In this document: positions 7,394 to 10,716 of the stretch, piece after piece
How positions within the stretch are numbered: the first letter of the stretch is position 1
How the letters are laid out: every line of letters begins with the position of its first letter
Source: an uncultured Acidimicrobiaceae bacterium
GTDB taxonomy: Bacteria; Actinomycetota; Acidimicrobiia; Acidimicrobiales; Microtrichaceae
Direction of reading: 5' to 3'
Assembly: GCA_937868025.1 (NCBI GenBank)
Contig: CALMLJ010000187.1
Span: 1-10,716, forward strand
DNA length: 10,716 nucleotides
Notes under the pieces: generated by a model
The model's input: only the letters and a program-made list of their open reading frames with translations
What the model was told of the DNA's origin: nothing
Database searches by the model: none
Position numbers and translations under genes: made by a program

Positions 7394-8482
7394 ATGTCCG
7401 TTGCCGGCTGGTTTCCCGACCCGTCCGATCCCGGCCTCCTCCGCTACTGGGACGGCGCGGCGTGGACCGACGAGGTGCGCCCGATGCCGTCCACCTCGGT
7501 GCTGCCCCCGATGCTGCCGTTCGGGGTCGACCCGGCCTCGACACCGTCGCCGCCCCCGGCACCGTCGACGTTCGGTCCCCCGGTCGCGGCCTGGGAGGCG
7601 TCGGCCGCACCACCGCCGACGCCGCGGTCGATGGCGCCGACCTCCACCGCACGCCGTCGGCAGGGACGACGTCGCCCCGTGTGGCGTATCGCCCTCTTCG
7701 GACTGCTCGCGATCGGCGTGGTGGCAGGAGCCGCGTTCGGCGTCTGGAAGTTCGCCGACACCGTCGGGGGCGCCGGCGAGTTCGACCGGCCGGGTGCGGT
7801 GGTGTCCGCCGGTGACGGCGACGGCTCGGCGGCCGAGGCCGACGTGATCACGGCGCTCCTCCGCCACGGCATCGCCTGCGCCTCCGACGCTGCCGCGTTG
7901 CCCCATGGCGATCTCGTCGCCGCCGTCGAACGGATCGCTGCCGATGCTGCCGCCGGGCCCGCCGATGTCCGCGACGCCACCGACGACTTCGTTCGAGCGG
8001 TGAAGGCCCTCGATCCCGCCGTCGCAGCCACCCTCACGCCGTGTGGTCGATCGCTGCTCGTCGTCACCGCGGGGACGGCGCGCTACGGGTTCTTCGACGG
8101 CGCCGCGCCACCGGCCGTGGCGGCGGTGTCGGACCTCGGGCTCCGGCTCGTGTCGTTGGCCCCACCCACGATGACCGACACGATCTCCCTCGTCGAGGAC
8201 CGCGGCGAGACGTGCCCGCTGCCCGGCCGGACCACGTCGAAGGACGTCCTGCTCGCCGAGCTGCTGCCGCGGCTCGCACCTGCCGCCGGCAGCGTGCCGA
8301 CCCCGTCGACGATGGCCGAGAAGGTCGCCATCGACGGGCTCCCCGATCAGGAGATCGTCGTCCGCAACTGCACCTACACCCGGGTGCTGGGAGCGGACGC
8401 GTGGGCCGAGGTCGTGATCCTCTCACCCGATTCCGAGGTGACCGCCGCATCGCTCGGGCACGTCGACGTCGTCGGTCCGTAG
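7394..8482 (+). CDS. DUF2510 single-pass membrane protein with four-cysteine extracytoplasmic domain
   Basis: This 362-residue protein is of unknown function. Residues 5-30 match the DUF2510 motif (GWFPDPSDPGLLRYWDGAAW), a short Trp-rich module common at the N-terminus of actinobacterial membrane proteins. A Pro/Ala/Ser/Thr-rich linker follows (~31-85), then a basic cluster (ARRRQGRRR), then one membrane helix (~99-118). The basic cluster before the helix suggests an N-in, C-out topology. The remaining ~240 residues would lie outside the membrane and contain four cysteines (in ACAS, TPCGRS, ETCPLP and RNCTYT), enough for two disulfides. I do not recognise this domain. GAGAGG lies 12 bases before the ATG, a slightly long spacing. 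The gene appears to be alone, with TACGCT at 7338-7343 as a possible -10. Confidence 0.85.
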   Translation: MSVAGWFPDPSDPGLLRYWDGAAWTDEVRPMPSTSVLPPMLPFGVDPASTPSPPPAPSTFGPPVAAWEASAAPPPTPRSMAPTSTARRRQGRRRPVWRIALFGLLAIGVVAGAAFGVWKFADTVGGAGEFDRPGAVVSAGDGDGSAAEADVITALLRHGIACASDAAALPHGDLVAAVERIAADAAAGPADVRDATDDFVRAVKALDPAVAATLTPCGRSLLVVTAGTARYGFFDGAAPPAVAAVSDLGLRLVSLAPPTMTDTISLVEDRGETCPLPGRTTSKDVLLAELLPRLAPAAGSVPTPSTMAEKVAIDGLPDQEIVVRNCTYTRVLGADAWAEVVILSPDSEVTAASLGHVDVVGP

Positions 8483-8513
8483 TCGGGCCGGATCGGCGTC
8501 GACGGCCGGGCGC

Positions 8514-8786
8514 TCAGCCCCGGACGCGTCCGACGACCATGGCGACGAGCACCACGGCGCCGAGAATCCGCCGGATGCGGGCGCTGCCCTGCGCCACCTC
8601 GAGGTACGCCCACGTGAAGAGTGCGCCGAACCCGACGGCGTCGGCCAGGCGTTCGGGTGCTCCGCCGTGCACGAGGGTGCGCAGCACCACCGCGCCGAGC
8701 CACACCAGGATCGGGAGGTTCGGCGCTTGGACGACCACCAGGTTGCCGTGCTCGTCGTGGAACCACGGTTCGCGTTCGTGGGCCAT
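8514..8786 (-). CDS. Small membrane protein, unknown function (90 aa)
   Basis: I do not recognise this gene. It encodes 90 residues: a polar start with aromatic and His residues (MAHEREPWFHDEHGNLVVV), then APNLPILVWLGAVVLRTLV as a probable first helix (~20-40). A central hydrophobic stretch follows (~50-63), then a final hydrophobic segment near the C-terminus (~72-86) ending in basic residues. Two or three membrane passes are likely. The NLP-type turn before the first helix looks purposeful, and the frame has none of the Arg/Pro-rich look of antisense shadows in this GC-rich DNA. No Shine-Dalgarno precedes the ATG, but TAGCGT (8800-8795 on the minus strand) lies 8 bases before it, as for a leaderless mRNA. 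It converges on the DUF2510 gene with a 31-base gap and follows the GtrA-like gene on the same strand. Confidence 0.7.
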   Translation of the reverse strand: MAHEREPWFHDEHGNLVVVQAPNLPILVWLGAVVLRTLVHGGAPERLADAVGFGALFTWAYLEVAQGSARIRRILGAVVLVAMVVGRVRG

Positions 8787-8853
8787 GGAGCGGCACGCTA
8801 CCGGGCAGGGAGCGTTGGCCGGACTCGCCCCTCGGCGGGTGTGGGCCCGACGG

Positions 8854-9327
8854 TCAGCGACGCCCGAAGAGGTGGCGGTCGCAGATGACGAACTGCACGA
8901 GCCACAGCGACCCGAACGCCGCCATGTTGGAGCCGTCGGCGAGGAGGGCTCGGGAGCCGTCGGACCATTCCGACGACCAGCCCTCGGTCACGGCAACGAG
9001 GACGGCGGAGAGGGCCAGTCCGGCGAGCGACATCGCCACGAACGGAACGGCCTGGGCGAGGCGGGGCCGGCCGCCGCCGGGCCAGACCCAGCGGCGGTTG
9101 AGCTCGAAGGACGGGACGGCGCCGCACAGGGTGGCCACGAGGTTGCCCCAACCGGCGGAGAGGGCGCCGGACGCGACGAGGACGGTCAGGATCGTCAGAC
9201 TGAACGCCGTCGACACGATCGACACCGTGCCGTACCGGACCAATCGGGGCACATGGCGTCGCAGGCCCGCTGTCGGAGCGGTCGGGTCGAGATCGAGGGT
9301 CGTCCGATCGAGCTCCAGCGTCGTCAC
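8854..9327 (-). CDS. GtrA-like family membrane protein
   Basis: This is a 157-residue integral membrane protein resembling the GtrA family, small four-helix proteins thought to help move lipid-linked sugars across the membrane for cell-wall or O-antigen glycosylation. Helices fall at ~33-54, ~58-75, ~92-112 and ~130-148. The first two helices and the stretch ending FELNRRWVWPG carry the GtrA signature (an RY..VS...T start, then a second helix ending in an N-R-x-W-x-W/F motif). The start is GTG at 9327. No Shine-Dalgarno is visible, but GATACT (9340-9335) lies 7 bases upstream, suggesting a leaderless transcript. No glycosyltransferase partner is in the window, so the substrate is open. Confidence 0.85.
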   Translation of the reverse strand: MTTLELDRTTLDLDPTAPTAGLRRHVPRLVRYGTVSIVSTAFSLTILTVLVASGALSAGWGNLVATLCGAVPSFELNRRWVWPGGGRPRLAQAVPFVAMSLAGLALSAVLVAVTEGWSSEWSDGSRALLADGSNMAAFGSLWLVQFVICDRHLFGRR

Positions 9328-9364
9328 GCTCAGCAGTATCGGTCGCGATGCTGGGCGGGAGGTG

Positions 9365-9392
9365 GGTTCGGGCGCAGAATTCCCTGTGAACC
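9365..9392 (-). terminator. Possible terminator hairpin downstream of the diiron gene
   Basis: GGTTC (9365-9369) pairs with GAACC (9388-9392), and GGG (9370-9372) pairs with CCC (9382-9384) across a three-base bulge. This gives an eight-pair interrupted stem 35 bases beyond the diiron stop codon. There is no T-run. It also lies upstream of the GtrA-like start, so it may be incidental or overlap that promoter. Confidence 0.25.
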
Positions 9393-9426
9393 GTTCGCGC
9401 GGCGCCCCGCTCCCCCGGCCTGGGCG

Positions 9427-10575
9427 TCAGCCGGCGGCGGCCTGGGCGGCGAGGCGGTCCTGGGAGACGGCGTCCATCTCGAGGTACTCCTCGCCGGTGT
9501 CGGCCCAGTCCTCGAACTGGGTGACGCCGAGCGTGTCGAAGCGTTTGCGGAGCCAGCCGTCGTTGGCGTCGAGCAGGCCGAGCTTCTTGCAGTTGGGCAC
9601 GATCTTCGAGAACAGGAGCTGCTGGAACGGGTCGCGGTTCTTGACCTCGGCCGGCACGTCGAAGAGCTTCACCGCGTCCTTGACGTTGACGCCGAGGCGG
9701 TCCCACACCTCCTGTTGGAGGAAGCGGTCGCGCATGCGGACGGCGGCCTCGAACGCGAACTCCTGGCGTTCCAACAGCTCGGCGTCGGTCAGCCCGTCGT
9801 AGAACTCCTTGAGCGACAGCACACCGAAGGCGACGTGGCGGGCCTCGTCACTCATCACGTAGCGGAGCAGCTGCTTGAGGAGGGGGTCGGGGGTCGTCTG
9901 CATCGCCATGCCGAAGGCGGCGAGCGCGAGCCCTTCCACCATGATCTGCATGCCGAGGTACGTCATGTCCCAACGGGAGTCGTTGATGATGTCGTCGAGC
10001 AGCATCCGCAGGTGCGTGTTGATCGGGTAGTGCCCGTTGAGCTTGGTGTCGAGGTACTTGGCGAACACCTCGACGTGGCGGGCCTCGTCCATCACCTGGG
10101 TCGCCGCGTAGTACTTGGCGTCGATCCACGGCACCGTCTCCACGATCTTCGCCGTGCAGATCAGCGCACCCTGCTCACCGTGCATGAACTGGCTGAGACT
10201 CCAGTTCTGGCTCTCCATCGAGTGGGCCAGCCACTCCTTGTCACCCCAGTTGGCGAACGGGGTGCCCTCGAAGGTGATGCCGGCCTCGGCCATCTGCATG
10301 GCCCGCATGTCCGACAGCAGCTTGGCGAAGTACTCCTGGTCGACCTCGATCGACCAGTCGAGGTCGGTCTCGCCGTTCCACTGGGCGTGCTTCGCCTTCT
10401 CGTAGAGCTTGTTGAGCTGCGGGCGGGCACCCTTCTCGTAGTCCCACGTGAAGATCGCCGGGGCGTTGTCCGCGACGACGTGCAGCGCCTCGGTGACGTC
10501 GGTGTTGTACATCGAGATGATCGCCTCGAGGTCGTCGACCTCGGTGCGGCCGAGGATCTGCTCGTCAGTGGACAT
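9427..10575 (-). CDS. Ferritin-superfamily diiron carboxylate protein (R2-like, putative oxidase/oxygenase)
   Basis: This 382-residue protein has a four-helix-bundle diiron site. Probable ligands form two matching half-sites. The first is E134 (HGEQGAL) with E164 and H167 in DEARHVEVF; the second is E214 (VEGLAL) with E244 and H247 in DEARHVAFG. Spacing is identical in each half (30 residues between the glutamates), and the first and third glutamates are 80 apart. This fits ribonucleotide reductase R2-like proteins, R2-like ligand-binding oxidases and AurF-type N-oxygenases, but the length and spacing do not settle which. About 130 residues precede the first ligand and about 130 follow the last. 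No reductase large subunit is adjacent, so a true NrdB role is not supported. I chose the ATG at 10575 because AAGGGGG lies 9 bases upstream; the in-frame extension to 10656 would run through the palindrome. Confidence 0.88.
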   Translation of the reverse strand: MSTDEQILGRTEVDDLEAIISMYNTDVTEALHVVADNAPAIFTWDYEKGARPQLNKLYEKAKHAQWNGETDLDWSIEVDQEYFAKLLSDMRAMQMAEAGITFEGTPFANWGDKEWLAHSMESQNWSLSQFMHGEQGALICTAKIVETVPWIDAKYYAATQVMDEARHVEVFAKYLDTKLNGHYPINTHLRMLLDDIINDSRWDMTYLGMQIMVEGLALAAFGMAMQTTPDPLLKQLLRYVMSDEARHVAFGVLSLKEFYDGLTDAELLERQEFAFEAAVRMRDRFLQQEVWDRLGVNVKDAVKLFDVPAEVKNRDPFQQLLFSKIVPNCKKLGLLDANDGWLRKRFDTLGVTQFEDWADTGEEYLEMDAVSQDRLAAQAAAG

Positions 10576-10584
10576 GTCGATGAA

Positions 10585-10591
10585 CCCCCTT
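10585..10591 (-). promoter_or_regulatory. Shine-Dalgarno of the diiron gene
   Basis: AAGGGGG on the minus strand lies 9 bases before the ATG at 10575. It fixes the start. It begins one base after the 3' arm of the neighbouring palindrome, so folding of that hairpin could affect ribosome access. Confidence 0.7.
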
Positions 10592-10592
10592 G

Positions 10593-10616
10593 GTGGCGGA
10601 CAGCTCTGTCCGCCAC
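10593..10616. promoter_or_regulatory. Perfect 11+2+11 inverted repeat in the diiron gene leader
   Basis: GTGGCGGACAG (10593-10603) and CTGTCCGCCAC (10606-10616) are exact inverted copies separated by CT. The element abuts the Shine-Dalgarno of the diiron gene. If TACCAT (10627-10622, minus strand) is the -10, transcription would start at or just before the repeat. It could be a repressor operator, a 5' stabilising or ribosome-occluding hairpin, or both. The symmetry is exact; the function is inferred. Confidence 0.7.
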
Positions 10617-10621
10617 GGTCG

Positions 10622-10627
10622 ATGGTA
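10622..10627 (-). promoter_or_regulatory. Candidate -10 element of the diiron gene
   Basis: TACCAT on the minus strand fits the TANNNT -10 pattern and would start transcription next to the palindrome. The -35 region is unconvincing (GCTCGG at a 17-base spacing), so this is tentative. Confidence 0.3.
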
Positions 10628-10638
10628 CCGGGGACGGC

Positions 10639-10653
10639 CCCGCTCCGAGCGGG
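10639..10653. repeat. Short perfect hairpin (CCCGCT / AGCGGG)
   Basis: CCCGCT (10639-10644) and AGCGGG (10648-10653) are perfect complements around a three-base loop. It is one of three hairpins between the diiron start and the window edge. It may be part of a longer leader RNA or overlap the -35 region. Confidence 0.4.
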
Positions 10654-10673
10654 CATCGGGACGCGACGAAGCG

Positions 10674-10689
10674 ACCCACCGAAGTGGGT
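10674..10689 (-). terminator. Hairpin with cUUCGg tetraloop, possible terminator of an upstream gene or leader element
   Basis: On the minus strand ACCCAC and GTGGGT form a perfect six-pair stem closed by TTCG, with C and G flanking the loop: the exceptionally stable C(UUCG)G tetraloop in RNA. The loop identity points to minus-strand transcription. It could end a gene lying beyond 10716, or belong to the leader of the diiron mRNA. No T-run follows. Confidence 0.45.
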
Positions 10690-10716
10690 TGCTCCCGTCG
10701 TTGCGCCGGATTCGGG

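Noticed and set aside
5698..7395. A 565-codon minus-strand frame opposite the AarF-like gene
   Set aside because: It is a shadow of the plus-strand gene, which has the complete KxGQ, HGDMHAGN and DFG motifs and a good ribosome binding site.
8461..8504. CGTCGACG repeated at 8461-8468 and 8497-8504 as a terminator
   Set aside because: Each copy is itself palindromic and one lies within the DUF2510 coding end; CGTCGACG is expected often in such GC-rich DNA.
8621..9802. A 393-codon plus-strand frame across the 90-residue, GtrA-like and diiron genes
   Set aside because: It crosses three genes and two intergenic regions on the other strand and its product has no membrane or domain features.
9427..10575. 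Assignment of the diiron protein as ribonucleotide reductase subunit NrdB
   Set aside because: The metal ligands fit the wider superfamily, but no large subunit is adjacent and the ligand spacing differs from the classical R2 pattern.
10576..10656. N-terminal extension of the diiron protein to 10656
   Set aside because: The added residues are Pro/Gly/Arg-rich and encoded through the palindrome and Shine-Dalgarno. The start at 10575 has a strong site at correct spacing.
1..10716. Search for CRISPR, tRNA, rRNA, insertion sequences or a defence cassette
   Set aside because: No regularly spaced repeats, cloverleaf-like segments, transposase motifs or known defence domains were found by reading both strands.

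Overview
This GC-rich window has dense, mostly single-gene transcription units. A DUF2510 protein, an actinobacterial-style MMPL exporter, an AarF/UbiB kinase-like protein and a large GGDEF-EAL protein together suggest an actinobacterium. Acidimicrobiia (Ilumatobacter-like) is my best guess, but that is inference from gene content and composition, with no marker gene to prove it. I see no tRNA, rRNA, insertion sequence, CRISPR array, phage gene or defence cassette. It reads as an ordinary chromosomal region, and no stretch over 300 bases lacks a gene.

Left part (1-2915): a TetR-family repressor, cut by the window edge, faces away from an MMPL/RND-type membrane exporter. Their short AT-rich intergenic region holds an imperfect palindrome, a typical repressor-exporter divergon. 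The exporter converges on a 926-residue cyclic-di-GMP enzyme on the minus strand. The two genes share a strong hairpin at their 3' ends.

Middle part (2897-8482): the c-di-GMP protein has about ten membrane segments, then PAS, GGDEF and EAL. Both catalytic motifs look intact, but the product-inhibition site is absent. It is divergent from an AarF/ABC1/UbiB kinase-like gene, with a promoter-like element and a TTGAC-N5-GTCAA inverted repeat between them. A single-pass DUF2510 protein with a four-cysteine extracytoplasmic domain follows on the plus strand.

Right part (8514-10716): three minus-strand genes follow. They encode a 90-residue membrane protein that I do not recognise, a GtrA-like membrane protein, and a ferritin-superfamily diiron carboxylate protein with two symmetric E-x29-ExxH half-sites. 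The first two lack a ribosome binding site and have -10-like hexamers 7-8 bases before the start, suggesting leaderless transcripts. The diiron gene has the most notable regulatory DNA here: a perfect 11+2+11 inverted repeat one base from its Shine-Dalgarno sequence, with two more hairpins upstream. The genes share no obvious pathway; envelope function and signalling are the common theme.
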